Positions 11,020 through 22,987 of a DNA stretch of 64,000 nt are shown one piece after another (the first letter of the stretch is position 1; each line of letters opens with the position of its first letter). The notes under the pieces are model-generated. The model did not search any database, was not told where the DNA came from, and saw nothing but the letters and a program-made list of their open reading frames with translations. This DNA is from Bretschneidera sinensis (taxonomy: Eukaryota; Streptophyta; Magnoliopsida; Brassicales; Akaniaceae), in the NCBI GenBank assembly GCA_023935145.1, contig CM043699.1, forward strand, positions 63,406,138-63,470,137, written 5' to 3'. The translations under genes and the position numbers were made by a program.

Positions 11020-12600
11020 TCTCTTTCAAAAGTTCTAAAGTTGTGAAACAAACAAGCTGCTAGAAATTATCTTGATCCTCTTTCTTGCTTCCTATAACAT
11101 TTCATCACTTTCTCTCTCATAGTCTCGTTATCAATTATCTAATATGCTAAAAATCTCCAGATTTTTACAAATTTAGTTCTTTTTCTTCCACATCCACATA
11201 TATAAAGACATTTTTTATCCATACCAAATTAAAAGATTCATATACAATTATACATGATCAGAATTTAAAAGAAAAAAAATTATACTATTTTTTTGTTAGT
11301 AAACTAACTTTTTTCTAATTTTAGAAGGTTTAAAACAACTTTTATGAAAAACCCAAAAATTCTCACACATACTAATATCTTGTTTAAACTCTTAAAAATG
11401 TTATTAAAGAGAAATTTTAATTCATGAAACTAAAATTAAATCTATATTACAACAAAAACCCAAAAATATTCATGCATATCAAATTCTTGGAACCTATAAA
11501 CATTGAAATAAAATAGATTCTAAATTAATGAAATTCTTATACCATATGGATTATGGAGTGACTTGTATCTTTAATTTGATCATAAACCGAAAACTAGAGT
11601 AAGACTAAGAGGCAGAGAAAATGAAATTAAAGCAAGAATAACATTTATATTGATCATCTAGTCTCTCTTTACTTGCTGTCATGTACAGAGCCTACAAATG
11701 AAAGGAAAAAGATACATAATAGAGGAGATGAGGCTCATACCAGATATTTATAACAAAATGATTAAATATGCAAAAAATGATTAACAAGGGAAGAAATTAA
11801 CAAGGGAAGAAATTACCAAGCTTGAATTTGTGAGTAGCTTATGTGCTAACAGTGACCAGAGAGTTGCTGGAATCTGTCGAATGATTTGAAATGTCTAGAA
11901 TTATAGAGAGAGAAAATAGGATAGGAGAAAGAAAGTAGTTTAATGGTGAAAAATTTGAAGAAATATAGGAAGAGAAATGAGGATAAAACTTAACCCCACC
12001 TACCCAAAGTACGGGTTTTCGGAAAACATCCTTGGTGACCAGAATTTATGGTGCTTGGAGGAGAGACAAAGTAGATCATAAACTTGAAAAATCAAGATTT
12101 TAGGAGAGAAAAACCATAGGAAATAGAGAGAGAAGGGATTCAATGGAGAGGAAGAAGAAGGGAGAAGGAGAAAAGAGAGAGAAAAATAAATATTTCGTGA
12201 GAGATAGGAAGAGTGGCCGCACAATGGTAAAGCAAAGGGAGGAGATGCAAAAAGGAAAGAGAAGGAAGAAGAAGAAAAAAAAAGAAGAAAAAAAAGAGAG
12301 GAGAAAAAATATTAGGGGAGGGACAGGGAGAGAGAGCTCGGTGACAGAGAGTGAGAGAGGAAGAAGATGGGTAGAGTGTGAAAATGATAATGTGAGTTTT
12401 TTTTAAAAAAAATTTACCTTGCCTTTTTAGTACAAACAGTATGGATTTTTTCTTTTTCACTAGTGTTTAACAGTAACTGGGAGTTTTTTTTAAAATTTTT
12501 TTTTAATAAAAGTTGAGCCCGAGCTTTAGCCCAAACATGGCCGTAATGTAGTTTCACCGTTGGATACTAGTAGTAGATCCAATAAATCTGTATTTGTGGG
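11020..12600. other. Non-coding stretch without recognised gene
   Basis: AT-rich sequence with no protein similarity I recognise on either strand. It includes two adjacent copies of TTAACAAGGGAAGAAA (16-bp period, 11781-11812) and a long purine-rich tract (listed separately). Open frames at 12000-12460 on either strand are lysine/arginine/glutamate- or leucine/serine/phenylalanine-rich products of that tract and not credible genes. It flanks element A on the right. Confidence 0.6.
12120..12385 (+). repeat. Purine-rich (GA) low-complexity tract
   Basis: Over about 265 bp the plus strand is almost all A and G, with runs such as GAAGAAGAAAAAAAAAGAAG and GAGAGAGAG. Only short pyrimidine interruptions occur. 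This is a homopurine/homopyrimidine tract of the kind that can adopt triplex structures or act as a GA-box region. No element boundary is visible at its ends. Confidence 0.8.
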
Positions 12601-14789
12601 TGACATAAGGCCATATACTCCGTTATTATTTTATTTTATTTATTATTTATGTCCTAAACAAATGTATTATTAATAATCTTGCAAGGCAATAAATTTTCTC
12701 TTATTAGAGACTTTATGTGGGTAAAAATCCACTCTCTAATCCTCAAGCAACACGTGGCATGCTCATAAGTAAAATAGTTTTTTCATCAACCAGAGGTAAA
12801 ATGGTAAAAATGGCCTAAGAATAAAAAGGTAAAAGCTATATTAAACCTGTGATGCGATCTCGACTCTTTATTGATTCTCCATCTCACGATCTAGATCGTC
12901 AATCATTAGTGATCCTTTCTCCACCTCTTCACTATAAAAGAGGATTTAGATTATCATAGTCAAGCTCAAATACCAATACACTTAAGCTCTCTAAATATAA
13001 TTTAGATCTTAAATATGTGTACTGACTTGAGTGTTGTAGTGTCCCCCCAAAGACTTTGGGTCCCTACTTAGTGTCTCTGAGTTTTACTGCAGGTATGCAT
13101 GTACATAATGCTTAAGGAGAATGATCAAGGATTTAGAAGTGTTTAAACTCAATTTGGACCCAAGGAATTTGAGCCAAATTTAAACCCAAATAGATCATCT
13201 CAAAGATAAGGTAAGAAACTGTAATATAAATTAAATATGCCTCTTTGGCGGGTTAATGCTAGTCAAATTAATCCATGAACTATTAGATTAATCAATCCAT
13301 TTGAAATTAATGTGGGCTGATTACATTCAAAGTTAAAATGATTTGGGATGTAGCAAATCTCGCCTTAATAAAATTAAAGCCCACTTATCGTGAGCTCGAA
13401 TTTAGGCCATGTAGATGCTACCAAGATGCCACGTAGGCCAAGATATTTTATCTCTTAACTATCTGATTATTGGAGATAAATTAAGTATAACAATCTCCGA
13501 ATAATTAGGAATGGTAAGTGGACTGGATGGCCAACTGGAATAACTTCATAATACTTAGGATTTGTGTTTCATTTGCATGGCCAGGTGATAGAATATCATT
13601 GGTCATCCATTTAAATGAAACAATAGAGAAAATAGCTATTTTGATGCAACCACGAACTTGCTGATCATTGCCAAAAACCTTAGACACATGGCCTAATTTG
13701 AAGTTGGTGCCAAAAGATTAGTAGATGATGGAGAATTGCAACCTAAGAAAGGAGAAAATGGCTCATCCATGATCATGAAGCCATGAAAATCGAAGAAGTG
13801 GAGAAGTGATGCTTGGAGGCCAAGTATTGAAGGCCTATAAATTTCAAGGTACCTGCACACTTCCAAACCCCAACACTCAACCAACTTAACAAAATGGCAA
13901 ATTAAATCAAATCAGCTTAAAGAGCAAGTAGCAATAGAAGATCTTTATCAATCCAGTGGCTCGTACCAGCTCATGTAGCAAGTTCTCAAGTGATCTTCTT
14001 CAAGCAATCAATCAAGTAGTCAGTAGTAGCTCAAAAAACAAATCAAGTAGCATTGGAAGACTCTAATGTGATCTAAATTTAAGAAATCAACAGTTCAAGG
14101 AACAATCAAGTAGTGTAGTAATCAGTCCTCGAATTAATCAAGTAGTGAAGCAAGCATTCTAGCAGTCAACAAGTATTCCAATTCCTAACAAAGGTGCAAT
14201 TGTTAATCAAGTTTATCAAGGTAGTATTAGCCAAATTATTGATATTCCAGTAAGTTGTTCAATTATTTCTAGTTATATTTGAATGTTTTAGAAGTCATCA
14301 ATAAAAAGATGTTACTCGAATGTTTATATTCTTCTTCCATCACCATTTCGACCTTCTACTCGGAGAATTACACTGTTTATCTTTTGAAATTGTGTAGAAG
14401 GGACCCAATTACTACAATAGTCTAACCTTATTTTATTACTTTTATCAAATTTACTTCAGGTTCAACAAGAGTTTTGCTAATTTTACTTAAAGCTTAGTAA
14501 GAGTCTTCAAACCTTAGAAAGGTTATGGCATGCTTCACACAAATATTCTTCCAAAGATTATTTCTAAGCAAGTATATTTTTTGAAATGCCCGGTGGGACA
14601 AGACGAAATGGTGAAAATATATACCAAATAAGCTGCTGAAGAGAAAACTGAAGAAGTTGAATTAGAAGTCCAAAGAGTTAAGGCACTAGAAGAGCGTCGT
14701 TGCGAAAGGTCTAAAAGTCATTTCAATAACCTTTTTGCAATGACAATTTGCTATATCAGAGTCATTTAATGTGTTCCTATTATGTTACA
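12601..14789 (+). mobile_element. Element C: possible Tat-type gypsy LTR/leader remnant
   Basis: At 14585-14600 ATGCCCGGTGGGACA resembles the CGCCCGGTGGGAC block found near the primer site of some plant Tat-lineage gypsy elements. It is followed by a lysine/glutamate-rich frame (EEKTEEVELEVQRVKALEE) like the start of a gag. Upstream, TATAAAAGAGG near 12933 could be the LTR promoter. No second LTR is in the window, so the boundaries are unknown. Element D interrupts it at 14790. The assignment is from memory of the motif and is uncertain; it could be unrelated sequence. Confidence 0.3.
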
Positions 14790-16323
14790 TGTTGTGAGTT
14801 TTAAATTACTCGCAAGCGCACGAGTCGTTTGTAATATAATGTGTGCAAGTGTGAGGTTGAATCCATAGGGAATTGCGTCGTAAAAATATATTTTTATCTA
14901 AACTAAACCTATTTTAACCTAGTTCCAAATTTTTAATTGTATCGTGCAAAGAATATAAACTAAAATTAAATTGATTTAAAACAAATGATAAAAACACTAA
15001 GGTTTCTGAATCCACCCCACCAAATTAAAGCATATATTTTCATGACTTTGTTCCTACAACCGACAAGCAATTCCATCCTATGCATGTTCTATATAAAAAT
15101 AATGTATCAAATAATTCCATGAATCCATCGATAATCAAATCACAACGAATACCCTAATTAAACCAAATCATCCAATGTATCCATTTACTTTAGAATCACA
15201 AGGGATACCTGATTTACTTTGGATGATTTGCTGTATCCGTCATACGAAACACATGGAATATCCAATTAAACAATTTATAAACAAAACAATCAATCATAAG
15301 AATTTACTCAACCAATTGAATTGAAATAGAACATCAATACAAAAATATCGGAATAACATATATGAAAATATAATGCTAATCAATGGCGAGGCTTCATCTT
15401 CAACCTTAGATGAATGTTTTAGCCTCTTATGATTATGAAAATAAATTTCACAATTATAGTGCTAAACATTAAACTTTAAAACTAAAAAGAAATAAATTAA
15501 AACTTACAATACATGGATAGAGAAATTCCACTCGCAGCTGCTATGTGGTGCTTTTCCCCCTTGGTTGCAAAGCCTTCCAGGTTGCACACCGATTACCCCT
15601 GAAGATGAAGTGAAATGGAGCTTTTATAGGGAAACTCCATGAGTGCAATGTATTTCTAACCGATGTGGGATGTGGGGTTTAAGCCTTCACATGCCCTTCA
15701 AAACTTCTGCCTACGCTGAAATCATGCACAACCTGACCTTTGTTAACTAAAACAGCCATAACTTTCTCTAGAAATATCATATTTACGAGCCGTAAAATTC
15801 TTGAGAAAATAGACATCCAGATCTTTCCAAGCATATATGGCTCATCTCTTATTTTTTCCTGAATCATTACAGTTTAATCTGCGAAAATCACTTCTGCCAC
15901 ACTGAAATCACGTACAACCTGACCTTTTTTTACTAAAATTGCCATAACTTTCTCTAGAAAAATCATATTTATGAGCCATGAAATTCTCCAGAAAATAGAC
16001 ATCTGGATCTTACCAAGCATATATGGCTCATCTCCTGGTTCTTCCTGAATCAATACAGTTTAATCCGCAAAAATGACTGATATGTACGGACAATTTAGTG
16101 AAACTCCTTTCCAAGTGCTTGTAAACCTACGAAACAACGAAAAAAACAATTTAAAGTAAAAAACTTTTGCATTCTTTTTTCACATTAAATCCTAAATTCC
16201 TTTTGCAATCCTACAAAACATTAAAAATAATAGAACTACCATAGAATATTAGATTAGGACACAACTAAAGAATTAACAAATGTAAATTAAGGGGCCAAAA
16301 TATGCAATATTTGGCACTCATCA
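14790..16323 (-). repeat. Element D 3' LTR (1534 bp) with a private 187-bp tandem duplication
   Basis: The LTR runs from TGTTGTGAG to TTGGCACTCATCA. A minus-strand TATA (CTATAAAAG) lies at 15621-15629. The segment from CTTCTGCC (15704) is repeated at 15891, a tandem duplication of 187 bp. It is present once in the other D LTR and in the H LTR. The plus-strand left end carries the U5 motif CCCTGTGGA-like/CTTGCAAG shared with other Athila-like LTRs here. Confidence 0.85.
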
Positions 16324-16340
16324 AATAGCCCCAAACTTAC
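16324..16340 (-). promoter_or_regulatory. Element D polypurine tract
   Basis: The minus strand reads GTAAGTTTGGGGCTATT directly upstream of the 3' LTR start TGATGAGTGCC. This is the expected place of the plus-strand DNA primer. Confidence 0.7.
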
Positions 16341-16898
16341 ATTTTGCTAGTTCCTTATCAAAACAAAATAAAAAAATTTAAATGAAAAACAAAGAACACA
16401 AAGATAAATCCATCATTCATGGAATCCAAAAATTTAAGTAGCACAGAAAATCATGATATTCATTCATGAGCAAGCTTAAAATATAAACCCATCTCCCCAA
16501 GGAATAGGAATTTTAAAATCTAATTACTTACAAGAGGCTGGCTAAGGCATCACAAGCTCAAATCAGTGTAATGTGAACTAGCACATAAAAATGAAGCTTC
16601 CAAATGGCTCCAATGTGTAATGTCTTCATGTCTCAAGATTCACCGAATTTCTCATCAGAATGAACAACAATGGTATAGTTTTATTTCCTTCTTTCTTTTT
16701 TTTATGAGGCTTGCCATGTTTAGTTCCCTTAAGCTTTCTAATTGACCCATGTAGCAAGTATTGAGTCAACGACTCCCAAACCAGATGGTTTTAGGGCAAT
16801 AGGTGTAAAGACACCCCTAAGGACTTACTAACTCGAGTAAAAAAGGCTACGAAACAAAGCAAAATTCCCACCTTTTGACATGAACACTCACTGCTTAC
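16341..16898 (-). other. Element D 3' non-coding region (continues about 22410-22985)
   Basis: There is no coding potential. The sequence matches 47827-48242 and 54531-54590 in element H closely, including GAACACTCACTGCTTAC and AGGTGTAAAGACACCC. This shows it is part of the shared element body and not host DNA. Element E interrupts it at 16899; the body resumes near CCATGGAAACATACAC (about 22424). Confidence 0.75.
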
Positions 16899-18146
16899 TG
16901 ATAAGTGCTTAAATATTCATATTTAAGCCTGTTAATTTACAGTTGTTAAGCTCTTTGTTTATGTATTTAGTATATTCTACTTCATTTTTGTGTTTTCTGT
17001 GTTTTTTATAGGTTATTGAAGAAAATGTAGCATTTTGGAGCTCTAAGGAAGAAATTTGAAGGCCTGGAAGCAGCCGAGTGGGATCGAGCGCAAAGTTTCT
17101 ATGATCGAGCGCACAAGCACTCGTGTGCACATATGTGCTCGAGCGCAAAAATATATGATGGAGCGCACATATACAGTAAGGCGGTAGAGCTAGTTTTGGA
17201 AAGATTGCTTCGGGTCTTATTTTGGAAATTAGGCTTTCGAGGTGTCCTTAGAACCCTATATATAGGCTTTTAAAACACAAAAACTTCACTTTAAATCTTC
17301 TTGGGAGTTGTAAACTTTGGAGAGGAATTGACAACTCTTCTCCCAGGTTTATTCTTTCCCCTTTATTTTTACTTTATGAAGATGTTTAGCATCACAACCA
17401 TGTGCAACTAACTCTTAATAAGGGCTTGGTTGAAGCCCTAATTGTGTTTACTCCATAATTCAATATTGGTGCCTTTGCAATATTTATTTTGTAATGCTTT
17501 AATTGATTAATGCCTATTTTTATTTAAATTCCTCATATGTATTTGTCTGATCAACGTATGCATGTGGTATGGATTAGTTAGTTGAATCAATTTGGTTGAC
17601 CGAGTCCTGGGTTCAACAATAGTAACAAAAGAAATCCACGTCAGGTTCTTGGGTTAATCAACATGGGAAACCGAGAGCAGATTGAGCCTTAGGTCTCGTG
17701 TGGTTGTCGATTTTCACAGATCCTATGCTCTCTTAAGGAACAACTCAGTATACACCATGTTGAATCCCTTAAGAAAGAGAAGAGTTAGAGTATACACCAT
17801 GCCTAACTCGTTGCTTAGGGAAATCAATAGCTTAAGGAGTGGACCAAACCCTTAGGTTGACAAACATTAGGTATTCATGACATATTTAAAGCATTGGCAT
17901 ATTGTTTTATTGTGGTAGCATAATTGGTGGTGGATATCAAGTCCCTATGCTTTTTATTATTATTAATTGAAACTTAATATTTATTTATATTTTTTTATAT
18001 TGCGAAACTAATTCTAAATCGAAATTCACCAATCCTTGTGGAGATGATCTCGCATTTGCACACTATGCTACTGTTGACCTTGTGCACTTGCAAGTAAGAT
18101 AAGTTCGATTATTGGCTTAATAAATTAGGTGGATATTCGCACAACA
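16899..18146 (+). repeat. Element E 5' LTR
   Basis: This 1248-bp LTR begins TGATAAGTGCTTAAATATTC and ends CGCACAACA. It aligns along its length with the solo LTR 24251-25573. A TATA box (TATATATAGG) lies at 17257-17266. Four copies of a GATCGAGCGCA-type motif (17082, 17103, 17137, 17157) lie 90-180 bp upstream of it. The U5 end (18033-18097) carries TCCTTGTGGAGATGATCTCG and CTTGCAAGTAA. Confidence 0.85.
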
Positions 18147-18152
18147 AGTTTT

Positions 18153-18170
18153 TGGTGCCGTTTCCAGGGA
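18153..18170 (+). promoter_or_regulatory. Element E primer-binding site
   Basis: TGGTGCCGTTTCCAGGGA lies six bases past the LTR end. It resembles the TGGCGCCGTTGCCGGGG primer site of Athila-type plant gypsy elements (tRNA-Asp type in my recollection), with several changes. Element D has TGGCGCCATTGCCGG at the same spacing. Confidence 0.75.
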
Positions 18171-18439
18171 TTGTGCTAAATTTCTTTTTAGGATTATTTT
18201 CCATTTATTTTTATTTTTATTATTCTGTTTTATTCTGTTTCATCAAACCCTAATAAATTATTTTCATTTTATTTTCTGATTTAGGTACTGCAGCAGAAGT
18301 TCTTTGAGGCACTGCGATCGAGCGCACTCCTTGGTGTGATCAAGTGCAATTGAGGCAGAGGCTACCTGAGCAGCAGTGCTGAACTGCTGCGCTGAAGCGA
18401 TTTTTCTGATTCATGCAAGGGCTTTGATCCAGGAATCCC

Positions 18440-19867
18440 ACTTTCTTTCCCCTCGATACAGAGCTTGAGCGAACCATTCGACGAAGGCTTAGAGATAACT
18501 TTGAAGAGGTAGAAAAAGAATTCGAGGAAAAAATATCAATGGCAGAACAACTAGAAAACCAACAACCACCTGAGCAAAGACCTATGAAGCAATCTTTCAT
18601 CCCACGAAACCTCGACCAGCCATGTTGCATTGCTTATCAACCAGAGGCGGAAGGCAATTATTACATATCTCCATAGATACTCAGTGCATTGACTCACTTT
18701 AGGGGTACACCTGCTGAAGATCCACACTTGCACCTTCGGGAATTCTTTGATCTCTGCAAGTTCCAACATATCTGAGGCCTAGACCAAGAGGGAATCAGGT
18801 TAATTCTTTTCCCTTTTTCATTAAAAGATTATGCTAAACTGTGGTACAATTCATTGCCTGCAGTTTCTATCCACACTTGGGAAGAGTTGGCCAGCAGGTT
18901 CCTAAGAAAGTTTTTCCCAGCTCAAAAGATGAGACAAATGAGGAAGGAGATTCAATCTTTCCAATAGAAGGATGGAGACCTGTTCTTTGAGGCATTGGGA
19001 CATTTCAATGAGATGCTACTCAAATGCCCACATCACAATCTACCTTAGGATGAACTGGTACAAGCTTTCTATGAAGGTTTGAGTGATACTAATAAAAGTA
19101 TTGTGGATTCAGGTTGTGGAGGTGTGCTGATGGAGAAGTGCAGTGAAGAAGCCATGGAGCTGTTTGAGACATTAAGTGAACACACCCAACAATTCTTCTC
19201 TAGAGGTAGACATGGATCCAAGAGCAAAGGTATGTATGAGGTGACTCTAAATGGTGGATCCTCTACCTAAATAGCTATTGTGGAGAGGAAATTAGATCTA
19301 CTTGTTAAAACCATGACCACTTAGAACACCTCACCAAATCCACCAGCTACACCACTCCAGGTATGTGCTATATGTTGTTGTTTTAATCACATTACTAAAA
19401 ATTGCTCTTTTTCTTCATCTGCAGATCCAGAGCAAGCGAATTATGTGGGACCAAACAACTATCCGCCAAAGAATAATCCATATGCAAACACCTACAATCC
19501 TGGATGGCGAAACCACCACAACTTCTCTTGGAGCAACAATCAGAATGCCCTGAACCTTCATGGGCAGTAAAGGAACTCCCAACTAGCAGCCCATTCAGTT
19601 CTTGACTCAAAGAAAAGTGACCTAGAAAGTCTTGTGACGCAACTGGCAACTCAGCAACAATAGTTGATGACCTCACAAGATCAGTTCATGGCATATTAAA
19701 GGCAATTTCAGACTGAGATGAGACAAACCACTGCAAAACATGAACAAGTCATTCAAAGACTAGAGGTACAAATGGGGCAATTGGCTTAGGAACTGAGTGA
19801 CAAAAAGCAAGGTGAACTTCCAGCCCAACCATTACCTAATCCAAGAGGACATCAACAACTAAATGTT
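18440..19867 (+). pseudogene. Element E gag (Athila-like)
   Basis: The frame starts around ELERTIRRRLRDNFEEVEKE. It then has PFSLKDYAKLWYNSLPA, WEELASRFLRKFFPAQKM, a LLKCPHH block and YEGLSDTNKSIVDSGCGG, the retrotransposon gag core of Athila/Tat elements. A knuckle CAICCCFNHITKNC (CX2CX4HX4C) and NTYNPGWRNH follow. At least seven in-frame stops are present (for example after ISP, QHI, SFQ, HNLP and GSST). It would have built the virus-like particle; this copy is dead. Confidence 0.85.
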
Positions 19868-20962
19868 GTGACAACTCTTAGAAATGGTAAGATCATAGGA
19901 GTTGATGAGCCTGCACAAGCATCTCCAAATAAAGCATCCTCATTAAAGGTAAGTGAGATAGAGAAGGTGAATTCACCACCATTCTCTCAAAGGTTAGTAA
20001 AGCCAAAGAAAGAAAATAAAGTGCTTGATATCTTTGAAACTTTGAGAAAAGTAGAGATTAACATTCCTTTATTAGATGCAATTAAAAAAATTCCCGCATA
20101 TGCTAAATTTTTGAAAGATTATTGCACTAACAAAAGAAAGGTTCAAGAACATGAGACAGTGGATTTGGCTGAAGAAGTAAGTGCTATGTTGTTAAGAAAA
20201 CTACCACCAAAACTAAAAGATCCGGGTAGTTTTGCCATTCCTTGCAAGATAGATGACCAACTATTTGAGCATGCACTATTGGATCTAGGAACAAGTGAAA
20301 ATTTGCTACCATACTCTATGTTCAAGACACTAGGTTTGGTGAAGCTTTAACCAACTTCCTTCACCTTGCAACTGGCAGATAGAAGCATCAAACGACCAAG
20401 AGGTATTCTCGAGGATGTCTTGGTGAAGGTAGGTAAATTTATTTTGCTTATTGATTTTATTGTATTAGATATGGAAGAATGTCCTATGCCATTACCTCTG
20501 CCCATAATCTTAGGAAGACCCTTTATGATAACTGCTGATACAAATATTTATGTGAAAAAGGGTATTGTTACGATGAAGGTAAATGGTGAGGAGATAGAAT
20601 TCAAAATATTTGATACATTAAATTCACCCAAAGATAATATAGAATGTTCTAATGTATGCTTGATGGAAGGTATTGTTGAGCAAGTTTTTCAGGTAAATCA
20701 CATTGATCTATGGGAGACCACCATCACGTATAGTATCACAAGATTGTATATCGAGCAAAAATTTGAAGATGTTACTGATAACATCAAAGAAGCCATGCAC
20801 CTCCCTAAGGCCTCTCCAATGCATCTCAGATCAGATGACAAAGGGCAATTGCATGTGCATGTGCATGAGCTGATCGAATTGAGGCATGATAACTATGCAG
20901 CAGCACCGAGAGCACTTAAGCCACCTGATGGGGACTTCAAGTACTCCTTACCAAAAGACTAG
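19868..20962 (+). pseudogene. Element E protease region
   Basis: Two open segments, 19868-20350 and 20366-20962, are separated by one stop (20348-20350). The first has INIPLLDAIKKIPAYAKFLK and LPPKLKDPGSFAIPCKI, then the active site LLDLGTSENLLPYSM (D-L-G, close to the family DLGAS). The second continues in the same frame with QLADRSIKRPRGILEDVL and LPIILGRPFMITADT, the C-terminal part of the aspartic protease fold. Apart from one nonsense codon this is the best preserved domain of E. RT does not follow. Confidence 0.85.
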
Positions 20963-21783
20963 CACTAAACTACTATAGAGAGCGCTTGAGCAGTTTAGAC
21001 TTTGATAAACATGTAGCTCAAGCGCCCCTTTTGAGGTCAGTGGTACTGAGGCCACTAAGTACGGTACAGTTTTATTTTTGTTTTTGTTAATTATTCTCAT
21101 TATTTTTCAATTTTTTGTCTTTTTTATAGTTTATTTGATTATCAGTACTTTCTGCCCTTGCGATCGAGTGCACTCTCGCCCTGCGCTCCATGGCGCCCGA
21201 GCGCACCACACCAACACACACACACTTATGCACAAGTGCGATTAAGTGCATTTTACAATGCGATCGAGCGCACTCGGGGCGGAACTCACATGCATATTTT
21301 AAGTCAGATTGTCTTTCCCTCACCATACACTCAATCGCACTCTCTCTCTCTTTCGCACTCTCACTCACCCATAAACACTCGCCCTCCTCAACTCTCACCA
21401 CACCACTACCACCCTATCACCACAAAACACCACCTCCCCCACCGTACATAACCCTACACCATTTCTTCCCTTCTTACATTCCATTCCCCATTTCCTCCCT
21501 ACATTGCCAAGCCAATTTAGTTTTTCATACATTCTCACAAATATTATATTGCATATATACTTGTTGTTTCTTGTGTAGCTGTTTTAGTGGAATTGTAGGG
21601 GATAAGAACCATTTCAGAATCCCCTCTGTGAGACCAGTCTTCAAGTTGCTCATAACCTGTTCGATCATTTGCCTGAATCAGTGTGCTTGAGCGGAAAACA
21701 TCTGTGATCGAGCGCTGTACACCAAGTGCGATCAAGTGCACATCATCTATGATCGAGCGTAAATTGGACAGAAACTTGCCAGG
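20963..21783 (+). other. Element E non-coding leader before the extra ORF
   Basis: GC- and pyrimidine-rich sequence unlike its surroundings. It holds several GATCGAGCGCAC-type motifs (21162, 21195, 21240, 21262, 21706, 21730, 21751), a CA run near 21215 and a long C/T/A-rich stretch (21310-21510). TTGTTTCTTGTGTAG at 21561-21577 looks like a plant 3' splice site. Frames crossing it are proline/threonine-rich artefacts. Confidence 0.6.
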
Positions 21784-22410
21784 ATGCCTAAACAGTCCGC
21801 CTCCACCTCCCGTGACTCCAGCAGTTGTACCTAGTCATCCCGGCCCAGTTTGGAACAAAGAGAGATCTTGTTCGAGACTAATTTTAACATTGATGCTGAC
21901 TTCAAGAGCTTAGACACCATTCAATGGGTGTTTCAAGACTTCAAGAACGGGGACTAAAGAGGCTATTTAAGCCTATTTGTTCGACTGCATACACCCGGTT
22001 TGTGGTCCAGTTCTACGAGAACTTATCCTTCGACTGCAATAGACCAGGGATCTTATCTTCATCAGTTTAGGGCAAGTTTATAGAGGTGACCACTACTGAC
22101 ATAGCTGCTGCTCTTCACTGTTGTGATGAGTCCCTTCCCGAGGACACCTAGATGGAGGAGCAACCAAAGCCCTTTCCCCCGCCCCACATCATTGAGGATA
22201 TGTGTGCGGGCCAGTACGATGATCGGCACAACAACACTAAAATTCGGTCCAAGTTATCTCCACGACTCAGCTCGTGGATTCCATCCTCCAATGGAATGTG
22301 TGCCCATTGGTGTACAAGACCCAGAGGAGGGACCAGTTCCTACAGGCCTTATATGCATTCCATTATGCATTCCATCATAGCCATTGGTCTGATTCCGGAT
22401 GAGTTGTTGG
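21784..22410 (+). pseudogene. Element E extra ORF: 'putative plant transposon protein' domain, truncated
   Basis: From ATG 21784 the frame reads MPKQSASTSRDSSS, a stop, then FETNFNIDADFKSLDTIQWV. Neighbouring frames continue with VVQFYENLSFDCNRP, KFIEVTTTDIAAALHC and EEQPKPFPPPHIIEDMCAGQ. This matches a domain common in plant retroelement ORFs (FY.NL ... V.G..I ... INRLLG-type pattern). Its role is unknown; it has been discussed as an env-position ORF. The end is lost at the junction with element D near 22410. Confidence 0.65.
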
Positions 22411-22985
22411 AATCAACTAAACCATGGAAACATACACATTAAAATCACATGTCATACCTCACACGATTATATGCTAATGTGCTTGTGTCAGATTAGATCA
22501 AACGTGCGAATTCTCAAATGCCTAAAATAAGTAACTAAACTTTAAAACTCTATCATCAGATCATGTGTTCAAGATTTTAAGCTCACCAATGATATCACAT
22601 CATAGTATTTATTTAGATAAACCAAAATTGCAAAATAACATGAGCATGCATTTATCTTCTCTTTAAAACGAAAAAACAACAACAAATTGGGACAAAGTGT
22701 GTGTAATGTGTCTCCCATACCCCCAAACTTAAATTACACATTGTCCCTAGTGTCTGACTAATATGGAAAGAGCTAACCTAGGAGATGGAGAATTAGCTGG
22801 ACTTGCATGGCTTATAGCATACCCCCAAACTTAAACTGAAGTACGCGTTATCCTAGAAAAATAAAGACTGGAAAACAAAAAATACTAGAAATAAACAGTA
22901 ACAAGAAATATGTAAAACAAAACAAACATAAAGGATGTGCTGTGGGGTGCCTCCCATGAGTGCTAAGTTTAATGTCTTCAGCCAG
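22411..22985 (-). other. Element D 3' non-coding region, second part
   Basis: Matches 54829-55365 in element H, including CATGGAAACATACACATTAA and a ctaAGTTTAATGTCTTCAGCC stretch. On the minus strand this last part is a conserved post-pol sequence of Athila-type elements (AAGACATTAAACTTAGC). It contains no gene. Confidence 0.7.
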
Positions 22986-22987
22986 AC

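Larger units (their letters stand above)
16899..22410 (+). mobile_element. Element E: 5' part of a second Athila-like gypsy element, truncated at right
   Basis: The order is LTR (16899-18146), primer site, gag, protease and an extra ORF, all on plus. RT, RNase H, integrase and the 3' LTR are absent. The right end runs straight into element D body near 22405-22425. Comparison with element H suggests roughly 250 bp of D body (as at 54590-54828) is missing there too. One deletion spanning the rest of E and part of D is the simplest explanation. A solo LTR of the same family lies at 24251. Confidence 0.8.

Noticed and set aside
12140..12460. Open frames on both strands rich in Lys/Arg/Glu or Leu/Ser/Phe
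   Set aside because: Products of the purine-rich tract; low complexity, no recognisable domain or start context.
21158..21690. Pro/Thr/His-rich plus-strand frames and a minus-strand frame over the same bases
   Set aside because: They follow the CA/CT-rich leader and GATCGAGCGCAC motifs of element E; overlapping frames are open only because of composition.
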